10,831 bases of DNA from the NCBI GenBank assembly GCA_043804035.1, contig JAZDJJ010000173.1, positions 1-10,831 of the forward strand, in the 5' to 3' direction. The stretch comes from JAZDJJ01 sp043804035 (GTDB taxonomy: Bacteria > Bacteroidota > Bacteroidia > Palsa-948). How positions within the stretch are numbered: the first letter of the stretch is position 1; each line of letters begins with the position of its first letter. Under the pieces are notes generated by a model that had not been told where the DNA came from, made no database searches, and saw only the letters and a program-made list of their open reading frames with translations. Positions 1 to 6,387 of the stretch are shown in pieces. Made by a program: the position numbers and the translations under genes.

Positions 1-136
1 GCAGTTCTAAAAATACAAATAAACGTCATTGCGAAGGAGGAACGACTGAAGCAATCTGTTTTTTTATGTAGAAATAGAGATTGCTTCCTGCTTCGTGCCT
101 CGCAGTCGCAATGACGAAATCAATTTTTGGAACCGC
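1..136. repeat. 136-bp miniature palindromic repeat, copy 1 (MITE-like)
   Basis: This block recurs at 6388-6523 in the same orientation with the same length and only four substitutions. The ends form imperfect terminal inverted repeats: the left end gcagttctaaaaat matches the complement of the right end with two mismatches. Inside is a long imperfect hairpin: 24-34 pairs perfectly with 106-116, and 48-57 pairs with 78-87. There is no reading frame for a transposase, so it would be a non-autonomous element if it is mobile. It ends five bases beyond the cysH stop codon, so its hairpin may also end or protect the cysH transcript. The window begins at its first base, so the left flank and any target duplication cannot be seen. 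Confidence 0.85.
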
Positions 137-141
137 CCTAA

Positions 142-858
142 TTATACTGCTTGTATCATTTTCAATGGTCGTGTATGTATTCCACACTCTCCTCCGCATT
201 TACTTGTGCCAAACCATCTGCCTGCTCTTTCATTATCATCACCTGTTATACTTGTACAAGGAGCGCATCCCAAAGACCTATAACCCTCGCCATAAAGAGG
301 ATTTACTTTAACATTATTTAATGCAAGGTATTGCCAAACTTCTCTTTCTTTCCAGATAAGTATCGGATTTAATTTAATAAGTCCTATATCACGTTCTTCA
401 ACTTCCTTAAAATCGGTACGGGTTCTTCCCTCAGTACAACGTAGTCCTGTGACCCAACATTTTACATTCATTTCTTCTATTGCCTGTCTTACAGGAATTA
501 CTTTTAACAAATCACAACATTTGCTTGGATCGGTTTTATAAAGTTCGTCAGGAATTTTAACATCGCTTTTAAACACTCTAAGTTCCGGATACTTTGCAAC
601 AGTTTCATTCATAAACTGTATTGTTTCTTTGGGTTTGAATCGTGTAGTAACTATAAATCCTTTAATTTGTGGGTTTACTTTTTTTGCTAAATCCCAAACA
701 ACAACAGAATCCTTACCCAAACTATTGGCAACAACTAAATTGTCTTTATATATATTATATGCTTCATCTATGATGGCAAGAGACCTTTCAACTTTTTGTT
801 TGAAATTAAGGTTTTCAACCAGCATTTTTAAATCATCATTGTTTTTTAATAAACTCAT
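142..858 (-). CDS. cysH: Assimilatory APS/PAPS reductase (CysH family)
   Basis: Cytoplasmic enzyme that reduces adenylylated sulfate (APS or PAPS) to sulfite with thioredoxin in sulfate assimilation. The 238 residues show the PP-loop nucleotide-binding motif SLGKDS (46-51), the GLRCTEGRTR segment (138-147), ERAGRWFG (210-217) and a C-terminal ECGIH with the likely catalytic Cys225. Paired Cys114-Cys115 and Cys198-x2-Cys201 match the pattern that binds a [4Fe-4S] cluster in APS-type reductases, so APS is the more likely substrate. Length is normal for the family. The start at 858 is backed by the best ribosome binding site in the window. The stop lies five bases from the miniature repeat. No other sulfate genes (cysD, cysN, a sulfite reductase) are present. 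The gene is divergent from two regulators that may control it. The family is secure; the exact substrate is less so. Confidence 0.93.
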   Translation of the reverse strand: MSLLKNNDDLKMLVENLNFKQKVERSLAIIDEAYNIYKDNLVVANSLGKDSVVVWDLAKKVNPQIKGFIVTTRFKPKETIQFMNETVAKYPELRVFKSDVKIPDELYKTDPSKCCDLLKVIPVRQAIEEMNVKCWVTGLRCTEGRTRTDFKEVEERDIGLIKLNPILIWKEREVWQYLALNNVKVNPLYGEGYRSLGCAPCTSITGDDNERAGRWFGTSKCGGECGIHTRPLKMIQAV

Positions 859-866
859 TTTGATTT

Positions 867-873
867 CCTCCTT
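867..873 (-). promoter_or_regulatory. Strong Shine-Dalgarno sequence of cysH
   Basis: On the minus strand AAGGAGG lies eight bases before the cysH ATG. Most other genes in the window have no recognisable Shine-Dalgarno sequence, as usual in Bacteroidota, so this one is unusual. It fixes the cysH start. Confidence 0.8.
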
Positions 874-946
874 TTTATAAATTTAAATTTATTTGATTCT
901 TTGTCTTTTAATCTATATGACTTCAAGTCCATACATAGTGATTTAG

Positions 947-1005
947 TTGAGTGTGTAACAAATCAGAGGTTAGTCTCATAATTCCATAAAATGTTACACA
1001 CTCAA
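947..1005. repeat. Perfect 14-bp inverted repeat, 31-bp spacer
   Basis: The arm at 947-960 (ttgagtgtgtaaca) is the exact reverse complement of 992-1005, with 31 bases between. It lies between the divergent cysH and Crp/Fnr-type genes. The tgtgtaaca arms resemble insertion-sequence ends, in particular those of mutator (IS256-type) elements, so this may be a deletion remnant or tiny non-autonomous element. No target duplication is visible on either side. A regulatory hairpin or operator is the alternative. Confidence 0.75.
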
Positions 1006-1021
1006 AAATAATTTTTTACAA

Positions 1022-1058
1022 AAATATACACAATATCTATTGACTTAGTGTATATTTG
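1022..1058 (+). promoter_or_regulatory. Probable promoter of the regulator operon with overlapping palindromic operator
   Basis: TATATTTG at 1051-1058 matches the Bacteroidota -7 box TAnnTTTG exactly and would give a leader of roughly 55 bases before the ATG at 1122. No good -33 TTTG is seen. The ten bases at 1022-1031 (aaatatacac) are the exact reverse complement of 1048-1057, with a 16-base gap, so the right arm covers the -7 box. A dimeric regulator binding here would block the promoter. Autorepression by one of the two downstream regulators is an inference from position. Confidence 0.55.
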
Positions 1059-1121
1059 CATTAAAGTTTTTATAAATAAATATTAAATTTTTAATATTTT
1101 TCATTATTTATTTTAATAATC

Positions 1122-1835
1122 ATGTCAAACAATAAAGATACACATAGGATGTGGAAAAGTATTTCACATAACAGTATGTGGCTAAAAAGAATTGCTTTGC
1201 GATTCATTACCGAAAAAGATTTTGAAAGAATTGAGAAAGCATCTGTCAATTTAAAATTTAAAAAGAATGAAATAATTTTAAAGCAAGGGAATCAGCCAAC
1301 TCATGTTGCATTTATGCAAAGTGGCATAGTAAAATTTAATTATGAAAATGAGTTGAATAAAAATATCATTCTTTCTTTGGTTGCTGCTCCAAAAATTTTA
1401 GGCGGAGCAAATTTATTTTATAAGGATAACAACCTTTTTTCAATTATCGCAGTTGAAGATTGTGAAATAATATTAATTGATTCTAATGTTCTTCTTGATT
1501 TATTAACTAATAATGGAAAATTTGCGGTAGCTCTTTTTCAAGTGGCATCAGATATGTTTAAAAAATCAATATTGAATTTTATAAGTTTAGCAAATAAACA
1601 GAAAGAAGGCAGGATAGCAGATATTATATTATATTTATCAGCAAATGTATATAATAGTTATTCATTTAAATTATCTCTCACTCGTAAGGAATTATCAGAA
1701 TTTGCATGTTGCTCGCCAGAAAATGTAATTATGACTTTATCAAAATGGCAAACAGAAAAAATAATTGATATGTCAAAAAAACATTTTGAAATAATAAATA
1801 TTGAGAAACTTAAATATATAAGTAAAATCGGATAA
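1122..1835 (+). CDS. Crp/Fnr-family transcriptional regulator
   Basis: DNA-binding regulator of 237 residues, a normal length for the family. Residues about 35-130 form the cyclic-nucleotide-binding-like beta barrel (FKKNEIILKQGNQPTHVAFM, then a GG turn at 94-95). A dimerisation helix follows to about 160, then a C-terminal winged helix-turn-helix at about 184-225. The Arg-Ser pair that contacts cAMP in true Crp is not visible, nor is the N-terminal cysteine cluster of Fnr, so the signal is unknown. Two adjacent cysteines (196-197) fall in the helix-turn-helix. The stop is two bases before the Rrf2-type gene, so both are co-transcribed. The start has no Shine-Dalgarno sequence but follows the probable promoter by a short leader. 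Its place divergent from cysH suggests a role in sulfur or redox control, which is inference. Confidence 0.88.
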   Translation: MSNNKDTHRMWKSISHNSMWLKRIALRFITEKDFERIEKASVNLKFKKNEIILKQGNQPTHVAFMQSGIVKFNYENELNKNIILSLVAAPKILGGANLFYKDNNLFSIIAVEDCEIILIDSNVLLDLLTNNGKFAVALFQVASDMFKKSILNFISLANKQKEGRIADIILYLSANVYNSYSFKLSLTRKELSEFACCSPENVIMTLSKWQTEKIIDMSKKHFEIINIEKLKYISKIG

Positions 1836-1837
1836 TT

Positions 1838-2245
1838 ATGTTAACACAGAAAACAAGATATTCAATGTTAGCTCTAACAAGGCTTGCAAGGGAATATGGT
1901 AAAGGTTTATTATTGATAAATGAAATTGCCGAAAGTGAAAAAATACCTAAACGTTTTCTCGAATCTATATTGTTAGAATTAAAGAAAAACGGGTATTTGG
2001 GAAGTAAACTTGGAAAAAAAGGCGGTTATTATTTAATTAAAAAACCGGAAAATATAAGTTTATTGGAAATAATTAGTCTCTTTGAAGGCGCTATTGCTTT
2101 GCTGGCTTGTACTTCAGAGAAATATTATAAACCCTGTGAACATTGCAAAGATGAAGATACTTGTGCAATCCGTAGTACATTTAAAGATATAAGAGAATAC
2201 ACTTTTAACAAATTAGCTAATACATCTCTTGCAACATTGGTGTGA
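1838..2245 (+). CDS. Rrf2-family regulator with four-cysteine iron-sulfur motif
   Basis: A 135-residue winged-helix regulator. The N-terminus (LTQKTRYSMLALTRLA) and the segment around IPKRFLESILLELKKNGYL (36-54), followed by the GKKGGYYL wing (59-66), are typical of Rrf2 proteins such as IscR, NsrR and CymR. Cysteines at 91, 100, 103 and 109 fall where IscR and NsrR carry their iron-sulfur ligands, so a cluster-sensing regulator is likely. CymR, a member of the family, controls cysteine and sulfate metabolism in Firmicutes, which fits the divergent cysH here. The gene starts two bases after the Crp/Fnr-type gene, with no Shine-Dalgarno sequence, so coupled translation is probable. The direct target and the cluster type are not shown by the sequence. 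Confidence 0.9.
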   Translation: MLTQKTRYSMLALTRLAREYGKGLLLINEIAESEKIPKRFLESILLELKKNGYLGSKLGKKGGYYLIKKPENISLLEIISLFEGAIALLACTSEKYYKPCEHCKDEDTCAIRSTFKDIREYTFNKLANTSLATLV

Positions 2246-2550
2246 TCAGCATCATTTTTGAGGGCGGGTAAATTGCATCTCTTTTGCAAGCATTTTGTTT
2301 TAGTGTTGGCTTGTGTGGTCTTGCAAATGTGCTGCAATGTGTGATAGCCAAAACGCTTTCGGAGGAAAAGTGCGGTGGGGGTAAAAATTAAACTTTCGTG
2401 TCGGCATATTTTCTTTCCAGTCTGTATTTGTCTTGTCAAGTTGCAGTGAAACGTCAGCTGTAAAGTTGTCTTTCTTCCGCTTGTGCATAACGTTTTGCGG
2501 GCTTGCGAAGTGCGAGATTTAAAAGCGATTCGCTCTCTGCGAGAACAATC
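2246..2550. other. GC-richer non-coding stretch with a half attC-like motif (cassette-like)
   Basis: This stretch is near 47% GC at 2341-2400, against about 30% in the flanking regulator genes. Reading frames of 62 and 104 codons exist on the minus strand but show no recognisable domain, and I do not call them genes. At 2481-2495 the text cttgtgcataacg closely resembles cttgcacataacg at 9858-9870, which opens the long attC-like palindrome there. Here the complementary right half is missing, so it looks like a truncated site. The likely reading is the debris of a mobile cassette behind rrf2. This rests on pattern resemblance only. Confidence 0.35.
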
Positions 2551-2705
2551 CTACATAAATTTTAATTATAGAATAGTTCCAAAAATTCAAAATATTCGGA
2601 GAGTTCAATTACCAAAATAATTAACCGCAAAGAGTTTAAGTTTTTAAGTCAGGGCAAAAATAATAAGTTTTTGTTATGTAAAAATAAAAAATTATTTTTT
2701 TGTAA
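2551..2705. other. AT-rich intergenic stretch, nothing recognised
   Basis: This is AT-rich sequence between the cassette-like stretch and the inverted-repeat element. I see no reading frame, promoter box or strong hairpin. A 12-base match to the end of the miniature repeat (2575-2586) is probably chance. Confidence 0.5.
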
Positions 2706-2847
2706 ATACCCAAAAGTCGCAAACGAGTACCTAAAAAATGCTTTTTCCCTATGAAATATAATTTTTTTCATCTTCACCCAAAGAGTAAAACTAAATACGT
2801 GCTGTTTTCATAGCAATAATCTATTTTCGTTTGTGACTTTTGGGTAT
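2706..2847. repeat. 142-bp element bounded by 21-bp inverted repeats
   Basis: Bases 2706-2726 and 2827-2847 are reverse complements with a single mismatch, enclosing 100 bases. Inside, ctatgaaa at about 2750 is complementary to tttcatag near 2808, so the arms are nested. There is no reading frame. It sits between the 3' ends of rrf2 (plus) and thiF (minus), 29 bases past the thiF stop. It could be a small mobile element or a shared structure that stops transcription from both sides. It lacks the GC-rich short stem and T-run of a standard terminator, and no target duplication is evident. Confidence 0.7.
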
Positions 2848-2876
2848 GAATAAGTATTTTTTTAGGGGAGATGGAT

Positions 2877-3602
2877 TCAAAATGTAACTTTTTGAAATTC
2901 AATAATTCTAAATAAAAGGGAGAGTGCGTCAAACACTATCAACTTTCCGGAAAGAACATCGCCTACACCGGTTATTATTTTTATTGCTTCATTTGCCTGT
3001 AAAGTACCGATAATACCCGGAAGAATTCCCATAATACCAACATCAGAACAATTAAATGAAGCGGTAGGAGGTGGATCAGGAAAAAGGCAACGGTAAGTGG
3101 GACCATTATGATAATTAAACACACTCACTTGTCCTTCGAATTTATAAACCGAACCAAACACTAATGGCTTTTTAAGAATAACACAAACATCATTTAATAA
3201 ATATTTCGCAAGAAAATTATCAGTGCCATCAACCACAAAATCATATTGCGAAATAATTTCAGCAGCATTTTCTTTTGTGAGTTTGCAATTTACAATTTGT
3301 AATTTGCAATTTGAATTCATCTTACTCAATCTTTCTCCAGCCATAACTGCTTTTGATTTTCCGATATCATCTTGAGTAAAAAGAATTTGTCGCTGAAGAT
3401 TTATTTCCTCCACAACATCAAAATCCATAATGCCAATAGTTCCAACACCGGAGGCACACAAATACAGAAGCACAGGACACCCAAGTCCTCCTGCACCAAC
3501 AACTAATACTTTTGCCTGTTTGAGTTTTTCCTGTCCTTCAATTCCAATCTCAGGCAAGATGATGTGCCGTGAATAGCGGTTTATTTCCTCTTTGCTTAAC
3601 AT
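2877..3602 (-). CDS. thiF: ThiF/MoeB-family adenylyltransferase
   Basis: E1-like enzyme that adenylates the C-terminal glycine of a ubiquitin-like sulfur carrier (ThiS or MoaD). The 241 residues show the nucleotide-binding loop GAGGLGCP (36-43), NLQRQILF (68-75), DGTDNF (125-130), YRCLFPDPPP (170-179) and NCSDVGIMG (184-192). Cys185 matches the cysteine that forms the acyl-disulfide with ThiS in E. coli ThiF. Being last in an operon that starts with thiH favours ThiF over MoeB, though motifs alone do not decide. The usual zinc site is largely gone: only Cys172 of the first Cys-x2-Cys remains (Thr169 replaces its partner), and the C-terminal pair is absent because the protein ends early. A heptamer repeat lies within codons for residues about 97-107. 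The gene starts eight bases after the glycosyltransferase stop. Confidence 0.88.
   Translation of the reverse strand: MLSKEEINRYSRHIILPEIGIEGQEKLKQAKVLVVGAGGLGCPVLLYLCASGVGTIGIMDFDVVEEINLQRQILFTQDDIGKSKAVMAGERLSKMNSNCKLQIVNCKLTKENAAEIISQYDFVVDGTDNFLAKYLLNDVCVILKKPLVFGSVYKFEGQVSVFNYHNGPTYRCLFPDPPPTASFNCSDVGIMGILPGIIGTLQANEAIKIITGVGDVLSGKLIVFDALSLLFRIIEFQKVTF
3282..3316. repeat. Heptamer tandem repeat inside thiF
   Basis: On the plus strand the sequence reads tttgcaa, tttacaa, tttgtaa, tttgcaa and then a decayed tttgaat: four clean units and one partial. Units one to four also form a near-perfect palindrome (3283-3309, one mismatched pair). In the protein, whose frame repeats every three units (21 bp), this gives NCKLQIV followed by NCKL. 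The protein keeps family length across the site. Confidence 0.85.
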
Positions 3603-3610
3603 TTTTTCTA

Positions 3611-4483
3611 TCAGATAATTTTGTAATTCTTAAATCTTCCTATTTCAAGTCCTGTAACTTTTTCAAAATAATTTAGAAATTTCAAATACAGTGAACTTTT
3701 TACTTTTTGTATTGGGTCATAAGCAAACTTCCAGTTTTGCCTACGGATACGTTCATACATTACAGCAGGATGTTCGCCTTTGAACAATTTTAGAGAATCT
3801 ATTTTTGTATAATCAAATTCTGTATTCGTTACGATATATTTTTTTATCCATTCATCGTTATGCCAAAGTTTTTCAAACTCATTTCTTTTTCTTTGCTGTG
3901 TTTCGGGATGCTTCACCCAGCCATAGTGATAAATAGTAGCATCCACGAATTTCACTTTCAACTTTTCGTCATTCTTACGAAAACTCATCGCATCTTTGTA
4001 AGAAGAAATTCTTTTATCATTTCTTATTACACGGATTTCATTTTTGCACCACTTGCGTGAATTTGCAATGTAATCAAACGAAGCGTAAAAATTCATATGA
4101 TTAAAAAGTAATCCTTCCACTTTTTCGTCATGTAAATATTTTTCCATTGCAGATTTTATTTTTGGCATATCCTTTTCCGAAAAAACTTCATCTGCCTGAA
4201 TATAAAACGCCCAATCAGAATCGGGAGAGATAGAATGATACGCTTTGTTGGTTTCCACAGCAAGAACTTTTCCATTTTCTCGCAAACTATCGTCCCAAAC
4301 GCTTTCAATGATCTTTATTTTTGGTGAAAGAATATTTCGTATCAAAGCAAGTGTTTCGTCATCAGAATTTCCGACAGACACAATCATTTCATCGCAAATG
4401 GGAAGAATGGATTGTATCGCCTCCACGATAGGATAATCAAATTTAATTCCATTGCGCACTATGGTAAATCCTGATACTTTCAT
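3611..4483 (-). CDS. Glycosyltransferase, family 2-like (GT-A fold)
   Basis: Likely transfers a sugar from an activated donor to a cell-surface polysaccharide or lipid; substrate unknown. The 290 residues open with a GT-A type start, SGFTIVRNGIKFDYPIVEAI, followed by DEMIVSVGNSDDETL (31-45), which is the usual nucleotide-sugar fold. IQADEV (95-100) stands where family 2 enzymes carry the DxD metal site, in the variant seen in related Bacteroidota proteins. YHYGWV (185-190) is a further conserved-looking block. There is no signal peptide or membrane segment, so it acts in the cytoplasm, perhaps at the membrane face. The ATG overlaps the deacetylase stop (ATGA, 4480-4483), and thiF follows by eight bases, so it is a co-transcribed member of the thiH operon. 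The family is fairly sure; the reaction is not. Confidence 0.78.
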   Translation of the reverse strand: MKVSGFTIVRNGIKFDYPIVEAIQSILPICDEMIVSVGNSDDETLALIRNILSPKIKIIESVWDDSLRENGKVLAVETNKAYHSISPDSDWAFYIQADEVFSEKDMPKIKSAMEKYLHDEKVEGLLFNHMNFYASFDYIANSRKWCKNEIRVIRNDKRISSYKDAMSFRKNDEKLKVKFVDATIYHYGWVKHPETQQRKRNEFEKLWHNDEWIKKYIVTNTEFDYTKIDSLKLFKGEHPAVMYERIRRQNWKFAYDPIQKVKSSLYLKFLNYFEKVTGLEIGRFKNYKII

Positions 4484-5217
4484 AAAAAAAATTGTTGGAT
4501 ATATGATTTCTGAAAATAAAAACCACTCGCCTTGAATTTAAATCTTGGCAAACGGTTTTGTGTTCTGATTTCTATTCTTCGGATTTCAAAAGGGTCATCA
4601 GAAAATAAATTTGCACCTACATTAGTAGCAATTCCAAAATGATAACCTGCATTTTTCACAGTTGATTTTATTTTTTCATTTGTTGCTCCATAAGGATATG
4701 CAAAACTGATGGATTTTTTTTGAATAATATTCTCCACATCTTTTTTGCATCCTTCTATCTCTGTTTTTGTTTCCTGCTCAGAAATTTTTGTGAGGTCAAG
4801 ATGATTTTTAGTATGTCCTCCAAATTCAATTCCGTATTCACTCATCTCGTTGATTTGTTTTTTATTTAGCATTTTAAAAACAGGTTCGCTTTCTCTAATT
4901 CCCCAACTATTATTCTTCTGCTGTGTAACAAGAAAAATCACTGCTTTAAATTTATATTTTTTTAAAACAGGAAACATAGTAGTGTAGTTGTCTTCATAGC
5001 CATCATCAAAAGTAAGGATGATTTTTTTTCGCCAATCGCTTGTATCATTCTTCATCAAATCATAAAAGGTAAGAGTTTCATAGCCATTTTGGTAAAGATA
5101 TTTTAATTGTGCTTCAAACCTGTTTTTGAAAACATAAATTTTATGCTTTCCCGTTTCGGTTTTAGAATTTACAATCCTGTGATAAAGTAAAATCGGAAGT
5201 TGATATTGATAATTCAT
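4480..5217 (-). CDS. Polysaccharide deacetylase (NodB homology domain, CE4)
   Basis: Metal-dependent carbohydrate esterase that removes N- or O-acetyl groups from a polysaccharide. The 245 residues start with LPILLYHRIV (7-16), typical of this branch. They then show TFDDGY (69-74), with the catalytic base Asp71 and the metal-binding Asp72, then HTKNH (135-139), supplying the two metal histidines, and FAYPYG (172-177). All core CE4 motifs are present. No clear signal peptide or lipobox is visible, which is unusual for an enzyme acting on cell-wall or exported polymers, so the site of action is uncertain. Start and stop codons overlap with both neighbours in ATGA form, so it is translationally coupled to thiH before it and to the glycosyltransferase after it. 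Together the two carbohydrate genes suggest one surface-glycan step. Confidence 0.88.
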   Translation of the reverse strand: MNYQYQLPILLYHRIVNSKTETGKHKIYVFKNRFEAQLKYLYQNGYETLTFYDLMKNDTSDWRKKIILTFDDGYEDNYTTMFPVLKKYKFKAVIFLVTQQKNNSWGIRESEPVFKMLNKKQINEMSEYGIEFGGHTKNHLDLTKISEQETKTEIEGCKKDVENIIQKKSISFAYPYGATNEKIKSTVKNAGYHFGIATNVGANLFSDDPFEIRRIEIRTQNRLPRFKFKASGFYFQKSYIQQFFL

Positions 5218-6347
5218 AAACTATTTTCTTTTTCAATATGATAAGTTCTGTCCCAATCTTTCCACACTACTTCGTATTTCTGTTTTTTTATTATTTCGGC
5301 AATTTCCATAGGAGTACGCACGTCATTGATTTCAAACTGTTCCAACGATTCAGGAGAAACAATATAGCCACCGGGATTTGTTTTTGAACCCGCACTAATA
5401 GAAGTGATTCCTAATTTGATAACATTATCTCTGAACTTTGGACTCTCTCGTGTTGAAAGAGAAAGTTCAACATCTTCATTAAAAATTCTGTAAGCACATA
5501 TAAGTTGAACCATTTCTTTGTCGGTCATTATTGTTTTTATATCCTTAAATCCTTCCGCAGGACGAAGTCGTGGAAATGAAATAGAATATTTTGTCTGCCA
5601 GTATTTTTTTTCCAGATAATCTAAATGTAAGGCACAAAAAAAAGAATCCGTGCGCCAATCTTCCAACCCTATTAAAATACCCAATCCGATTTTATGCACT
5701 TTCGCCATTCCAAGACGGTCAGGAGTTTCTATACGAAAAGGAAAATTTATTTTCTTGCCTTTTAAATGATAACCAATATAGTTTTTTTGGTTATAGGTTT
5801 CCTGATAAATCAAAACAGAATAAACTCCAAGAGAAATCAGTTGCTCGTATTCTTCTTGCTTCAGCGGCTGAACTTCTATGGAAATATTTGCAAACTGAGG
5901 ACGAATCAATTTAATTGCATTCTTTAAATATTCTACACCAACTGTTTTATCTGATTCTCCTGTTACAAGCAAAACATGATTGTATCCTAATTCCTTAATT
6001 GCCTTGGATTCTTTTAAAATTTCTTCATCGCTGAGCGTGATGCGTTTAATTTTATTATCCATACGAAAACCACAATAAGTGCAAATGTTCTGACATTCGT
6101 TAGAGAGATAAAGCGGAGCATACATCTGAATAATTTTTCCAAAACGTTTCTGCGTGAGTTGCCGGCTTAACTGCGCCATCTCTTCTAAATACGAAGATGC
6201 AGCAAGCGAAATGAGGGACTTAAAATCTTCAAGTGTTCTTTTGCCGGATTTGAATAAAGCGTGCTCAACATCAACTGATGTTTTAGAAAAAATGTCTTCT
6301 TTCACTTTTTCCCAATCGTATAAATTGTAAGTATGTACAAACGACAT
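5214..6347 (-). CDS. thiH: 2-iminoacetate synthase (tyrosine lyase) ThiH
   Basis: Radical SAM enzyme that cleaves tyrosine to 2-iminoacetate (dehydroglycine) and p-cresol, supplying the glycine-derived part of the thiamine thiazole ring. The 377 residues match the family length. The radical SAM cluster motif is Cys85-x3-Cys89-x2-Cys92 in NECQNICTYCGF. Other family marks are the preceding MYAPLYLSN (75-83), LVTGES, IEVQPL, the YQETYN segment and SAGSKTNPGGY near the C-terminus. It is first in the minus-strand operon; its stop overlaps the deacetylase start by four bases. The upstream 40 bases hold no Shine-Dalgarno sequence, and beyond them lies repeat copy 2. The usual partners thiC, thiE, thiG and thiS are not in the window, and I saw no TPP riboswitch in the leader. 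Confidence 0.93.
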   Translation of the reverse strand: MSFVHTYNLYDWEKVKEDIFSKTSVDVEHALFKSGKRTLEDFKSLISLAASSYLEEMAQLSRQLTQKRFGKIIQMYAPLYLSNECQNICTYCGFRMDNKIKRITLSDEEILKESKAIKELGYNHVLLVTGESDKTVGVEYLKNAIKLIRPQFANISIEVQPLKQEEYEQLISLGVYSVLIYQETYNQKNYIGYHLKGKKINFPFRIETPDRLGMAKVHKIGLGILIGLEDWRTDSFFCALHLDYLEKKYWQTKYSISFPRLRPAEGFKDIKTIMTDKEMVQLICAYRIFNEDVELSLSTRESPKFRDNVIKLGITSISAGSKTNPGGYIVSPESLEQFEINDVRTPMEIAEIIKKQKYEVVWKDWDRTYHIEKENSL

Positions 6348-6387
6348 TGTGAATAAAAAATTAAAAATAAATATTAGTAACTAATGG

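Noticed and set aside
2125..2488. Overlapping minus-strand frames of 62 and 104 codons
   Set aside because: They overlap each other and the end of rrf2, show no domain, promoter or start signal, and lie in repeat-like GC-richer text. They are more likely chance frames.
2575..2586. agttccaaaaat, matching 12 bases of the miniature repeat terminus
   Set aside because: The neighbouring bases do not continue into the repeat, so a solo end cannot be told from chance in AT-rich sequence.
6348..6387. Possible TPP riboswitch upstream of thiH
   Set aside because: Only 40 bases separate thiH from the miniature repeat and no conserved thi-box text (CUGAGA-like) is present there.
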